Positions 42,201-53,712 of a stretch of DNA of 64,000 nucleotides are shown here, piece after piece. The notes under the pieces were generated by a model. It was not told where the DNA came from, made no database searches, and was given only the letters and a program-made list of their open reading frames with translations. Positions within the stretch are counted from its first letter, which is position 1; every line of letters starts with the position of its first letter. The stretch comes from Brevipalpus yothersi (lineage: Eukaryota > Arthropoda > Arachnida > Trombidiformes > Tenuipalpidae), in NCBI GenBank assembly GCA_003956705.1, contig QZCP01000223.1:1-64000 (forward strand), in the 5' to 3' direction. A program made the position numbers and the translations under genes.

Positions 42201-43308
42201 ATGATGTATCTTTTTCCAAAAGGAATAGTGATACTAGCTGTTCTCGGTGGCCTAAGTGTTATCGTGGTACAATCAAACGATCAATGTGGTAAGCAACTGA
42301 GGTAGGCAATTTTGTGTGATCAGAATCACAATATCTTTCTTTCTCTAATCTTCAGAATGTGGCTTGGTGAATGTTCAAAGTCGAGTATCACATGGTTCTG
42401 AGGTCAACTATCAAAAATATCCATGGGTTACATTCCTAGAGTGAGTAGCTACTGTAAATTCTAAGAGTAATATCAGTTGACGATTGATTCCATCAAAACT
42501 TCAATGATCTCCTATAGAATATGGAGAAAGGGGCAGGCATACCTGTGCACCGGAAGTTTAATCGATGATCGTACAATACTGACCGCATCCCACTGCGTCG
42601 AAGAGGATGGCCATTACATGGACCCCTCTCGATTCATGATTTTTCTTGGAATAAACACGCGAAATGATGCTTATGGTCATCTGGCTTTGGATGTAGAAAA
42701 GATATTCACCCATCCTCAGCGTAATATTACACACAACCACAATGATATTGCTTTGCTTCGCCTCAAAGATCCGGTCAAATTCACCAAGAACGTTCGACCG
42801 GCCTGTTTACTTTCGAAAAGAGATATGTCCATTCTTGGAAGCCTCAAAGTGGCCGGATTTGGACGCCTTTCTGAAAAGGAAGAAGCAATTTACTTACAAG
42901 AAGCTGACATAGATTTTGTTGATCGTAAGAAAATTTCTGCCAATTTGTTTGGATTGGTATGATGATTTTATGGTAATTATGTAAATTTTTCCACTATTAG
43001 GCCAGACCTGTTTTGAGAAACTATCCCTCTACAAAGCTTCAGATTCTAGCGTGAATCTTGACCATTTTTCAGAATCAGTTATGTGTGGAAAAGGAAAAGG
43101 AATGACAATGGTTTGTCATGGTGATTCTGGTGGCCCTCTGATGCATCAAAATAAGGATGGAAAGATGGTGATTGTTGGATTATCTCAATATATCTTCAAA
43201 CTGTGTGGAAGTGATGCAGATGTAGCAGATTTGTTTGCTGATGTTGGACTGTTCATTGATTTTATCAAAGAACATTCATATGCACCTTGTTTTGTCAATC
43301 TGTCATAA
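42201..43308 (+). CDS. secreted S1 (chymotrypsin-fold) serine protease, unusual S1 pocket
   Basis: Predicted join(42201..42288,42356..42440,42518..42924,43001..43308), 295 aa. Signal peptide MMYLFPKGIVILAVLGGLSV. A short propeptide ends QSR, cleaved before VSHG (residue 40), in place of the usual IVGG. Catalytic triad: H83 in TASHC, D134 in NDIALL, S236 in CHGDSGGPL. C68/C84 form the conserved His-loop disulfide. The residue six before the catalytic Ser, which sets S1 specificity, is Met (M230), not the Asp of trypsins, and the usual SWG wall is SQY. Specificity is therefore neither trypsin-like nor clearly chymotrypsin-like. Extracellular, digestive or defence role inferred. A C-terminal extension (HSYAPCFVNLS) follows the last helix. 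No clip domain. Confidence 0.85.
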
Positions 43309-43365
43309 TTTTGGGGGACGAATTTCTAGGGGACTTGCTCGAAGAGACATCATAAAAATTATTAA

Positions 43366-43380
43366 AATAAATTAAATAAA
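43366..43380 (+). terminator. poly(A) signals of the S1 protease
   Basis: Two AATAAA copies (43366-43371, 43375-43380) about 60-70 bases after the stop. Confidence 0.6.
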
Positions 43381-43749
43381 TAGGAGTATTTGAATAGGGG
43401 AACTGAAGTTCAATTCTGAAATTATTCTCATGCTCAACCAATGATAGATGATAAATTTTTGGCAACAAGTATTGATTAGATGAATCTTGTTGACACTGAT
43501 AGGGATAGGTATCAACTTGGAGAATCGAAAAACCCGATGTTTTACAATTCTCATAAACTTTCGACATTCTGCGTTGGTGATCGTTTCAAATTCCTCAAAC
43601 AATCGAAGATCTCAATCAATATTAGGAATCTAAAACAAGTATACATTGTATGATAATGTATGTTTGTCGCGGTTGTGATTTTTGCATTTATGTTTCAGCT
43701 GGACCAAATTTTGACATTCTCTTACGTTGATTATTTAATATGAATGATT

Positions 43750-44540
43750 TTCGATCCATTTTGATTCTCAAACCGAAGATTATGTTTGTTTCGACGAGGA
43801 ACTGCTGAAAACATGAAGTTAATTAGCTATTTTATCAAGTACAAGAGAGTGGGCACACATCGGTGAAGGTATATTAGAAGTTTTTGTAGGAGTGGAGCTA
43901 ACCTTTCCATCGCAGCGAAGAGATTGTTGAATCGATCAACTATCTATCTGAAAAATATCTGATTGAAATGTTAATCATTTGTTGAGAAAAACAGTTCAAA
44001 TGCACCAAATTGGCTTCCAGCGAAAAAAGTGTCAAGAATCTTTACTCAATCGATCTCTTCTAATACCAATCATAATTATTAAAGATATAAAAGAATAGAT
44101 CTTTCTGAGAAGACTATGAACTTCTAGAGAGGCTTGATACAGAGGATCTAAGGAATACGATAATCGGCCTGTATGATGAGTCATAACGTCACCATGGGGA
44201 AGTCCAATCTTTTCAAAATGAACAATCTCGTGTTAATTTGTTTCTGATTTTGAAGAGATGAACAAACTACTCTGAATCCTTAGGTTTCCATTACAGTGGA
44301 TGCTCTAGACCTCCAACATAATTGCTGATGAATTTCAATTGACCCTCAGCATCCCAGACTTTTAGCTCTCGGTAGCCTTTGTCAGGATGAGCTCCTGAAG
44401 TTACGAAGTAACGATTATCACTTCGCAAGTAACTCGTAGCTTTTGATCGCTCCGATCCAATGCCTGTACCTTAGGACTATCTTTCCTTACTTTTACTCAC
44501 TTCGGTCAACGGCGTCGAGTTTGTCTCGCGCCCTTATCGG
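43750..44540 (-). pseudogene. ELP1 fragment (N-terminal propeller)
   Basis: Direct-orientation copy of ELP1 at about 52355-53180. Shared stretches include GAAAACATGAAG, GGGCACACATCGGTG, TTGACCCTCAGCATCCCAGA and GTAACGATTATCACTTCGC. Many indels break the frame. It ends abruptly and is followed by a copy of the sequence downstream of OLA1, so about 1.3 kb of the parent (ELP1 5' end and promoter) is missing at the junction. Confidence 0.88.
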
Positions 44541-44806
44541 AATTAGTCGATCTGAAAGCCAATCAGAGGAACACATTTTTTTCGTTACCGAAAATTGCTC
44601 AGAATACGTAGGAAATATCTTATCGGTACGAAAAAAGTTTTGAACCATATGATAATCATTGCTTAGTCAAATACACAGGTTAGCAAGCAAACACCCACTG
44701 ATTCATATGTTCGACCATCGAACGATTGGAATGAGGTCGATTCTTACAGGGAGGTTAACTTTTCCACATTTTTTTCGCTTCCTTTTGTATACTTTGAAAA
44801 CTGCTC

Positions 44807-44920
44807 CTATTTCTTCTTAGCTTGTAAGCCAGCTCCAGAATTTGAACAGTATAATATTATCATTGTATCACCATCTTCGACAACATATTTTCGGCCTTGT
44901 TGACGGTATTTACCAGCAGA
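44807..44920 (-). pseudogene. OLA1 last-exon copy
   Basis: Copy of 54747-54854 with the acceptor (ataattacag) kept. Reads SAGKYRQQGRKYVVEDGD, then a shifted stretch (TMIILYCSNS) before returning to GAGLQAKKK and a TAG, because two indels compensate. Still open for 37 codons, but it lies about 9.9 kb beyond the true last exon, with two other genes between. Confidence 0.75.
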
Positions 44921-45028
44921 CTGTAATTATAGTCACGATAAAGAGAATAGAGCAAATATGAACATAAAAGTGTATCTATCATAACAACATCCAATGCTAA
45001 AATACAGAGGAAAGAGAGCGAAAAATGA

Positions 45029-45078
45029 TCAGAGAGAGAGAGAGAGAGAGAGGGGGAGAGAGAGAGAGAGAGAGAGAG
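45029..45078. repeat. (GA)n microsatellite, interrupted
   Basis: GA units with one GGGGGA interruption; the counterpart of the much longer tract at 54970. Confidence 0.9.
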
Positions 45079-45502
45079 TCTTAGAGAGAGATCTATGTTG
45101 ATGTGAAATATTCAAGAGAGAACGGAATAGCGTTCCCTTTTTACCTCTCTTAAGAGAAGAAAAATTGAAGAGCGCACACATATACCTACATATACTCTAG
45201 TGTAAGCAACGATTATAAATTAATCACATCAAAGGAGGGAGGAGAAAATGAGCTAAAATTCATTAATATTGTTGTGATGGAGCAAATTCTTCTTCTTTTT
45301 CTTCCATACAAAATCATGCTCTTCGCCAATTCTATTCTCGCTTATCCACTCAACATGGTGTTATATAACAAGGTATCTTTTCGGGCTTGTACATTCAAAA
45401 CAATATATCGAAAAACAGAGAATTTGAAGAGCATCGTGAAGATTGTGGAGGATGTGAGAAGCATCAAGTTGATCATCAAGTAGCTGTCGAATTTTATTTT
45501 TA

Positions 45503-45804
45503 TCAGTATTTACATGAGTGTATCTTCTTTCCTTCAAAATATACGGCCATATCACCAATGATCGGATCATACTTAAGAACTTCTACTTTTTCACCCATCC
45601 GAGGACGTATAGCGTTAGCTTTATGACCAGATACACTACTGACTATTTGAACCATGATGAATCTAAATTAGAGAAGAAGGACAAATGATAAAAATCCGCA
45701 CAATCAATGTATATACCTAAAGCGTACAGCTTGACACATCAATGAATAAGGATAGCTCACTTAGATTTTTTCTTGGCTAAATTTATCACCGTTGTGTGAA
45801 CCAT
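45503..45804 (-). CDS. MRPL33: mitochondrial large ribosomal subunit protein bL33m
   Basis: Predicted complement(join(45503..45662,45761..45804)), 67 aa (human form 65). Exon 1 codes MVHTTVINLAKKKS and ends at a GTGAGC donor in phase 2. Exon 2 follows tctaatttag and codes FIMVQIVSSVSGHKANAIRP, then RMGEKVEVLKYDPII, ending FEGKKIHSCKY. The pattern AKSKSK..LV..VS..G at the start, then R.R..EKL.LL.YDP, then V.F.E.KKI, is that of MRPL33. It is a small rRNA-binding protein of the mitochondrial 50S-type subunit, imported without a long cleaved leader. It lacks the zinc-binding Cys pairs of some bacterial L33, as do animal forms. AATAAA lies five bases past the stop (45493-45498). It borders the duplicated OLA1 segment but is itself intact. 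Confidence 0.88.
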
Positions 45805-46623
45805 ATTGGTGGTGTCCAATGAATTCAATCAATTGAAATAATCAAATAATAAATATAATAAATAATTGCACAGATTGTGATTATCAATTAATCAAAACAC
45901 TTTCAATTCAACAAAATTGTTTGTTGACTTTACACACCAAAACATGTGGATTGAAGCTTTCATCATGAAAACTTTTCATTGAAAAGAACGGAAAAAAAAG
46001 TGGCGCGAAAATCAGTTTTGGAAATGAGAAAATTTTTTCAACAGCGAAAAGTAACTGATTTGAATTCATCCAACAAATTGAGCTGGTTCTGTATCAAAGT
46101 GAATAAAAATTTTCTCATCCATTCAGCTATTTGTGAGATATATGATTTAACTTATAGTAAAAGACAATAAGGAACAACTTGTGGTTTCGATAAATATTCT
46201 GATCAACAATTGTAAGCATCAGAGCAAGGGTGACAATTTTTATCGGATTGGAATTATTGGAAATTGTGGAAGTGTGAAAGTAGAAGTTCATCGCATTGGA
46301 TATTCATCATTGAGAAGAATGAGAATCAATATTTTCGAAGCTCTCCAATTATTGAGGCTCGAATAGTGTTCGATTTCCGAATTGAGCCCTGAAAGACTTT
46401 CTATCTCACTTTGCGATTCTGAAAAGTTTTTCTCGAGGCCAAGATACCGAAATTTCGATAAAAAGAAAATCCTTTGTTGGAGACAGGTCAGAATTTCTTG
46501 CTGTCAATGAGAATTTTTGATAAATTTAGAGACTTATTCAAATTCTATGATCCTATGATAAAATTGATGATTTCGATGCCACAAGATTTCTTCTGCGTTT
46601 GAAGATTCTCAATCCAAGAGATT
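45805..46623. other. intergenic, no gene supported
   Basis: AT-rich. Two short plus-strand frames (45979-46170, 46181-46366) lack domains and are not called. Confidence 0.45.
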
Positions 46624-49170
46624 TCATTTCCATCTATCGAGTTTTTTCCGTTGGTTCATGAACTTATCCAATAAGCCTGGGGGATTCACAACTTGTTCTG
46701 AAGGCTCAGAGGTCAAACTTGATGATTCTTTCTCAACTTCATGAGATTCTTCTCCAGGACTAGAAGGTTTTTTCTCCACTTTCTTTTCCAAATCAGAGGA
46801 ATTTTTCTCACTCTCTATTGATTTTTCTTTCACTTCGTCAGTCTTCTCCGAATCAGTAGATTTCTTCTCAACTTCTTCTGGGGTTTCGTTCTTTTTCTCT
46901 GCACTGTCCGAATCAGTAGACTTTTGCTCAACCTTAATTAATTTTTCTTCCACTTCTACAGTCGCTGTAAAATCTAAAGACTTTTTCACAACCTCTGTTG
47001 ATTTGCTTTTCATTGCAAAAATCTTCATCAAATCAGAAGCTCTTTTCTCAACATCTGATAAGTTCTCTTTCGTTTCCATAGCCTTTTTCGAATTAGAGAA
47101 CTTTTCCCTAGCTTCTATTGAGTTCTCTTTCATCTTTGAAAACTTTTTCATTTTATCCAGCGATAGTTTCTTGAATGAAGGAATCTGTGAAGTGGAATTT
47201 TTAGAAGACTTCACTTCTAAATCTGGAGACCGTTTGATCCAGCCTACAGATTTTCTTTCCTTAATCGGAAGCCCTTCCATGGAACCAGAAGAGTTTCTCT
47301 CTAAATCTGTGGTACTTGTACTCTTGGAAATTTTTTTCATCCAGTAGCTGGTCAGAATTTTATGCTGAAAATAAAGGAGATTGAGTATTCCAGTTAAAAC
47401 CATCACACCGAGAAAGAAAGCAGACAGGCGATGATCCTCATACACAACAGGTGATGATGGAATGTATGGAGTTGGTTCATTTAAAGAAACTAAAATAAAT
47501 TGTCCTTTCAAAGGTCTCATCTGATGTTTTCGAGTTAACCAGATATCACATTGAACGCATCCATGAGAATCAATAATCGCAGCATAACCAGCTCCATCAC
47601 ACCTTCTTCTAAACGCTGTATGATATGTTTTCCCATCCAGAGTAACGATTATCTCTTCACCAAACTCAGATTTGACAATATAATCCAAATTGATCACCAA
47701 TTCACCTTTATAATCACCCAATGGCCGGATAGTTGCATTTATATTTCGATAACATTTTTCCAAACTGTTTTCTGTTGCATTTACCGATGTTTCTACACTA
47801 TGACATCCATTGGATTGATCAAAAGTACACTTTCCCGCACCCAACAGCATGCAGGTGATACAATTTTCCTGTTTATTACCGAAAATTTCACATCTTGCTG
47901 CCTCAATGATAAAATATTTATCCGCATGTCTAAGACCAGGAGGCTGAAGAATTACAATATACTCGTTGAAAGGTGTGAAAGATGAAAGCATATCTCCTTC
48001 TCTCCAAAATAAAGGTTTACTTGTACAATTGCTGTAAATTTTTTGTGGATCAAATTGACCACAACGTTCTAGTGAACAAGTTTGAATTCTTCCCATAGAA
48101 AATGCAATCAAACCAAGCGCATTGACTTCGTTTCCAAATGATATCGCTCGAACCAGGTCAGTCTTGGTGAAATCGAAATCTTTGATCCCAATACATGGAT
48201 CGGTCTGATCGTATTCCTTGATTGGAATGGTATCCTCTTGTGGGCTGCTTGATGAGTTTGTAGTGCAATTGGTTTTCTTCGCTGGATTATCATTCACTAG
48301 CCACGAGCTTAACTCAAAAAATTCGCCCTCTAATTTGCTAGAACTTGAACATTTGATTGCAACTGAGTCCAGAATATCATCAAGATCATCGATGTGTATG
48401 AATCGACCGTTTTTATCGGTATTTTTGGTAATTAAAATATGGGCTCTTGGGTAAGAGGGAAAAAATTGAACCAAACTTTCTTCTTTACTTCTCGCGGTTA
48501 TGCTGAATGCTGTAACTAATTGAGTTATGTGTTTAGTTTCAACCAGAGGAGCAACTCGAAGGAATACAAGTTTCTCCTCAGTATACTGAAATGCTACGAA
48601 CACATGATCTTTCCAAACGAATACATTAAGAACTTTCCATGTTCTCTTCGATCCTAATCTCAGTTTAATAATCGCATTTTGGGGTGACTGTTGCCCATTC
48701 AAGTCAACACTTTCGATCAGGATGAGGTCTCGCTCAAGATCAGGGAAGTTTAGAGTTTGAAATCTCCAGAGATTATTACTATTAATTTGAGCAGTGTAGA
48801 CATAGTTGACATCTGGATTTCGTGGAATGTGATTTGTGTTTTGTGATTGCTCATCATATACTAGGACTGAGTTGTCCTCCAAAGTCACTGTCAGATGGTC
48901 TTTCTTCACTCCCGAATAAAAATATCGGCATCTGAACAAATTTCCTTCGCTGCTGGAAATTTTATACCTTGTAATGTTATGTCGATAACTGATTTGGAAG
49001 TGTTTTTGTCTCACAAGGAACGGGTATAAGTAATAATCATCATTAAATCGTAAAAAATCCTCCTGATGATAAGCAAAGCATGACTGAAAGCAAAAATACG
49101 TTAACAAATAGTGAAGATTTTGATATAACCAGAATCTTCTTCTTAATCTCTTCCTTACTCGTGGCTTCAT
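46624..49170 (-). CDS. PSI/sema-like single-pass membrane protein with charged repeat tail
   Basis: 848 aa in one exon. Basic start MKPRVRKRLRRRF is followed by a hydrophobic segment (about 14-33, WLYQNLHYLLTYFCFQSCFA), a signal peptide or anchor. Residues 35-425 are beta-rich with no clear motif, in the place of a sema propeller. Residues 427-473 form a Cys cluster (CEIFGNKQENCITCMLLGAG, KCTF, GCHS, then C473) with PSI-domain spacing. An immunoglobulin/IPT-like region may follow. One membrane helix lies at about 583-604 (SAFFLGVMVLTGILNLLYF). The cytoplasmic tail (605-848) is unusual: about 20 near-repeats of Lys/Ser/Glu (KKSTDSEK, KEKSIESEK, SSDLEKK). N-glycosylation sites are frequent outside (NCTS, NATE, NINAT). 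The layout suggests a divergent plexin-like receptor, but no plexin GAP domain is present. Orphan function. Confidence 0.7.
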   Translation of the reverse strand: MKPRVRKRLRRRFWLYQNLHYLLTYFCFQSCFAYHQEDFLRFNDDYYLYPFLVRQKHFQISYRHNITRYKISSSEGNLFRCRYFYSGVKKDHLTVTLEDNSVLVYDEQSQNTNHIPRNPDVNYVYTAQINSNNLWRFQTLNFPDLERDLILIESVDLNGQQSPQNAIIKLRLGSKRTWKVLNVFVWKDHVFVAFQYTEEKLVFLRVAPLVETKHITQLVTAFSITARSKEESLVQFFPSYPRAHILITKNTDKNGRFIHIDDLDDILDSVAIKCSSSSKLEGEFFELSSWLVNDNPAKKTNCTTNSSSSPQEDTIPIKEYDQTDPCIGIKDFDFTKTDLVRAISFGNEVNALGLIAFSMGRIQTCSLERCGQFDPQKIYSNCTSKPLFWREGDMLSSFTPFNEYIVILQPPGLRHADKYFIIEAARCEIFGNKQENCITCMLLGAGKCTFDQSNGCHSVETSVNATENSLEKCYRNINATIRPLGDYKGELVINLDYIVKSEFGEEIIVTLDGKTYHTAFRRRCDGAGYAAIIDSHGCVQCDIWLTRKHQMRPLKGQFILVSLNEPTPYIPSSPVVYEDHRLSAFFLGVMVLTGILNLLYFQHKILTSYWMKKISKSTSTTDLERNSSGSMEGLPIKERKSVGWIKRSPDLEVKSSKNSTSQIPSFKKLSLDKMKKFSKMKENSIEAREKFSNSKKAMETKENLSDVEKRASDLMKIFAMKSKSTEVVKKSLDFTATVEVEEKLIKVEQKSTDSDSAEKKNETPEEVEKKSTDSEKTDEVKEKSIESEKNSSDLEKKVEKKPSSPGEESHEVEKESSSLTSEPSEQVVNPPGLLDKFMNQRKKLDRWK

Positions 49171-49887
49171 GCTTATGGAAAAGAATGATAAAATATCGCT
49201 TAATTGTAACGATCAAGAGTGAGGAGTTTACGAATCCCTCCTTATTTCTATTCAACTTGGTATACAGTTGAAGAACGAAGAATCAATAGTCAATTTCTCC
49301 GATTATTCAACCATTGAAGTCCAACTATGATCAGCTATCGAAGACTATGCCCACAAAATTCAATTAAAGATCCACAATTCTGCATTCTTAGGGTTGCAGA
49401 AAATTTCTTGCTCTCAAATTAGAGAATTTTTTCAGAGTGTAGCTCATTGATTGCCTGTATTTGCCAATCTTTGTCTTTCATTAGAGCTGCTTCGATTGAA
49501 ATTGTCAAAAAACTCATTTAGGATTAATTTGATTGTAATTACCGACAAATCATTCCATCCGTACATCCATCGAAGAGATTTGCGAGGTATTAAGAATAAG
49601 TAAACCTTACTTGTTATGAATGTCATACATATGTGATACAAAATTGTTTGACGTTCGTAATAAAACATTTCTTGACTAGAATTTGATGACATCCTCCAAT
49701 CTCTTCCCGTATCTTCTTCGTGATGGATACAGTAGAGAAATTTTGAAATATTCTCATCTTGATTGAAGGTGGTTAATGCAAATCAAGCTTGAAAAGTAAG
49801 GAAAATTTTGGACTTCTCGAGAGTATATACATGTAGAAACAATATATTTCAACAATTTTTAGATTACAAAAGATTTAATGGAACCCA
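49171..49887. other. intergenic between the PSI/sema-like gene and ELP1
   Basis: Spacer of 717 bases on a shared minus-strand layout. It must hold the promoter of the former and the 3' end of ELP1; an 82-codon frame (49444-49692) has no support. Confidence 0.45.
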
Positions 49888-52800
49888 TCACAAACTGAGC
49901 AGTTTGAAATTGGTAGTTTGATGACCAGAAAATTCAGGAGGTATTAATGTTGATGGCTCCTCCAGATAATCAGCAATCAAAGGGTTGGAGTATGGTCTCC
50001 CATCTTTAATTTCTTCGTTCTTATTTTCAGGCCATGTAGTCCGTATTATATCACTTATCTGAGATGAAATAGTGGTCAAATCTTCTTGACATCGTAAGGC
50101 AAACTCTCTGTTATACTTATAATACAACCAGCGAATTGTGGAGTGACAATCTTGTATAATCATGTCCACAGAACGAATGGTTTCTTTCAAAGCAATTCGA
50201 AGAGCAATGTGCTCGTACCGATGCCCCTCTTTGTCGGAGTACCGTTTATGATTTTTCCGTTTATTGGTCCGAGATTTTCTCGTGGCTAGCGAGTTTCTAC
50301 TCGATGAAGCATCTGAGCCAGTCATGGAAGATGCATCCGAAATAGTCTCATTATCATCACCGTGAACATTCAGTGAACAACTAATAGCCTGAGCAGTTTT
50401 CTGTTCTTCCACAATTTTGAGGCGCTTAGACAACTTCGTTAGCTTTTCATCGGCTTCTTTCAAGAGCGTTCTCAGTTGGTGACTATGAGATTCCAGTTCT
50501 TTTTCGAAAAGTTCATTCATTTTGGAGTTTTGATCGATTTGAGTCATTAATCTGAACGCCTGATTCCAGAGGTGCCCCTGAAGAAGGACAGCAAATGCCT
50601 CCTCTCGATCATTAACGTGATTTTCATAAATATAAGCTGCCTCAGTGAATTTATGATTTAGAGTTAAATTCAGGGCGAGTGATTTGACTGTTCTCTCACG
50701 TTGTTCTTTTTCGAGTTGACCACACAAAGCCAAGGCACTGTTCCAGTTATCACTGGATTGATAACATTTGATTGCGTTTGGAATATCTTTAGCACGTTCA
50801 TAAGCAATCCCCGCCTCTTCATAATATCTTTTAGAGAAAAGATATTCCGCGAACTTGGACCATACCTGTGGCATCCATGGATGATCAGATGGAAAACTTG
50901 TCGTTACCAACCAATAGAGTCTATTATCTTGGATGATTTTTATACACTCTGATTCATAAGTTGCTGGATCTAGATTTTTCATATGCTCAATCGCTTTGTC
51001 AAATCTTTTCAAATCGAGATCGATTTTATACATTCGATAATTAACATCACTAGACGATAACAATTTATTGACGTACTGGAGATGCTCTTTGGGGTCTTTG
51101 TTTGACTTTTCAACGATCATATCAACGACACCGAAATCGTAGGTCCCTAAGGCTTCCTTATAAAGGCTTTCGATATCGGTAAGGTACAAGAGATACTTGA
51201 TAGCAGCATCTCTTAGCTTTTGATCGTTTACGACGTGAATTAACTTCAGTGCTTCTCCAGTTGTTGGTTTCGATTGTTTCAGATGAGTAACAGCAATGGG
51301 TATAAGATAACGATTAGGGTCCATCTTTTGCATGGTTTCTCGCATGACAACACAAACCCTGTCTAATTTAAACTTAGACGATTCACTAGACTTGAGCTGT
51401 CTTCCTTGGTAGGCAGATGAGTACATGGAACAAGTCACATCTTCATCTTTCAATTCGGAGAGAAGAAGACACAGATCAAGTTCATCTTTCTTCCCAATAT
51501 CTATAACTATTTTCTCCATATTTTTGATGAACAAATCAGGATCATGATCAACAAACAGGTTGAGATTGATACGATGTTTTCGCATAATGGTGAATGCACG
51601 TTCGTACTCAGTAGAATTTAGTAAATCTTTCAGCCGATGAAGCAACAAAGTGCGAGGATGGATGGCCTCAATATTGCCACGAGGCATCTGGAGAACAATT
51701 TTGGCGTCTTCTGACACAACAGAGACTATTTTCGCACCACGTTCAATACTCCGAGGCTCATCTCTTGGGTCAGCTCCTTTTGATACTACGTTTGCGAGGA
51801 AATAATCATCCAGATACCAGGAGAGAAGAAAATCATCATTAGTTGTTAAGACCAGGAAACTCTCATCATAAATAACAAATGAAGTGCAGCGAAAGTTGAG
51901 CAAAAGTTTGTCGTCAAAATACAAAGAGCCTTTGCTATTCAAGCCAATGACGTGAGATCGACCAGAGATAGTTACTACTTTAATCCATTGACAGGGACTC
52001 GGGAACTTGAAAGCCAATTCAGTGGATTCGATCGAGCAATTTTTTAAGCTAAGGTCACAAAATATAAGCTCTCCTGTTATCAATTCTACTGCCACTTTGT
52101 TGCTTCTAGGACATACATCCACCGCAACGATTAAGGTGTCAAACTTGTGGAGGATAACTTTTTCTTTAGAGGTTTTATCAACACAGATCAAATGTTGACT
52201 TTTTGAACCTGCGATATTCTCAACTCCAATCATTTTATTGGAATCTAGTAATCTCAAGTGATGCAGATTGAAGACTTGACATGAATATTCGAATTCTATT
52301 CCCATTTGAGGAGGATTTTGACAAGCTGTTCGCACTGATTGCTTGATCGGAATAGTTTTCGATTCGTTCGGACTTATAAACTGGAGGGAATGATTGCTTT
52401 TAATAAGGAGCTTGGAGCTGTTGAAAACATGAAGCTCATTGGCAGGATTATCGAGTACGAGAGAGTAGGCACACATCGGTGGAGGTATGTTGAGAGTTCT
52501 GAAAGGAGTGAAGTTAATTTCAGTGCCGTCTATAGCAGCAACAAGATCGTTGAAACGATCAACTTCCCATTTAAAAGTTATTTGATGAAAACGTCCATCA
52601 CGTGTTGAGAAAAATAGTTCAGATGCACTTGATTGGCTCCATGTGAGAAAAGTGATGGAAACTTCAGACTCAATCGTCCTCTTCAAATACCAATGATAAT
52701 TATTACGATGGTAGAAAAATAGAACATCTCTCTGAGTAGATCGTGAGTTTCCACTGATACAAAGAATCTTAGAGTCAGATGACCAATCTATATGACGAAT

Positions 52801-53712
52801 TATAAAATCACCGGGAGTAGTTGGTAATAAGAAATCACCATGTGTTAGCCCATTCTTTTCGAAACAAACAATTTTATGTTGATTCGCCACTGATTGTGAG
52901 GAGATAATCAAACTACCCTCAGGTCTCCATGAGAGTGAATGGTCCAGACCTTCGACGTATTCGCTGATAAACTTCAATTGACCCTCAGCATCCCAGACTC
53001 TCAGTTCTCTGTAGCCTTTGTCAGGATGGATACCTGAAGTTACAAAGTAACGATTATCACTTCGCCACACGATCCGGTACTTTCGATCATCCCATTCCAA
53101 TGCCGGTAATTTGGTCTTAGGAGCAGATTTGCTGGCTTCTTTTCCCTCTGATCCATGGAATTGAGTTTGTTTTGAGCCCCAACCGACATCAACTCGCTCA
53201 ATACACTCAGGATGCTGATCAAAAATTCCCTTCTCAACGATCACATCTAAAAAACGATTCAAGAGAAATAATTTTCCATCTTCTGTCAGAATCACAGTAG
53301 AGTCTTGATCAGGTGATGAGGCAACAGCAGCAATACCACCAGAAAAGCAACCAACTTCACTGGGTTCACATGTTTCCAAAGAGAAAGAGATTATGGTTCC
53401 CTTGTTGAAATAAATGTTAACCGATTCATTTTCAGCCGAATGTTCAACAGCAATAACTGCACCGAGTTCGTCTGGATTTTGATTTCCAAAATCATGGAGA
53501 AAAGCAACCTGGAAGAGAGGAATGATTTAGAGATCAAAAGTTTACAATAAACTATTATTTATTACCTCTTCATCTAGGAGACTAATTTTCAACAATTTCA
53601 AGCAATCAGTCACTGCATAGACATTGAAACTGACAGGATCAACATTGAAACAGACCATGGATGATGCATCCACAGGTATGGCTCGACTGATGATAATTTT
53701 CAAGTTTTCCAT
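49888..53712 (-). CDS. ELP1: Elongator complex protein 1
   Basis: Predicted complement(join(49888..53508,53566..53712)), 1,255 aa (human 1,332). Exon 1 codes MENLKIIISRAIPVDASSMV and ends LLDEE at a GTAATA donor; a 57-base intron ends in tcttccag and exon 2 resumes VAFLHDFG. It is the scaffold of the Elongator complex, which modifies wobble uridines of tRNAs (cm5U-type) in the cytosol. Two WD40 propellers fill about residues 1-700 and include the hallmark VGWGSKQTQFHGSEGK, FFEKNGLTHGDF and PPPMCAYSL. The C-terminal half is TPR-like helices (KRYYEEAGIAYERA). Near residues 1130-1160 is the basic segment RKSRTNKRKNHKRYSDKEGH used for tRNA contact and nuclear signal. Single intact gene; a broken N-terminal copy lies at 43750-44540. 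Confidence 0.95.

Larger units (their letters stand above)
44541..45390. repeat. duplicated OLA1 3' region
   Basis: Matches 54500-54990, then jumps to pieces matching 55690, 56945-57010 and 57020-57220 (for example GCAACGATTATAAATTAATC). Rearranged relative to the parent. Confidence 0.8.

Noticed and set aside
49444..49692. 82-codon minus-strand frame between the PSI/sema-like gene and ELP1
   Set aside because: No family, no conserved pattern, chance length for this composition.
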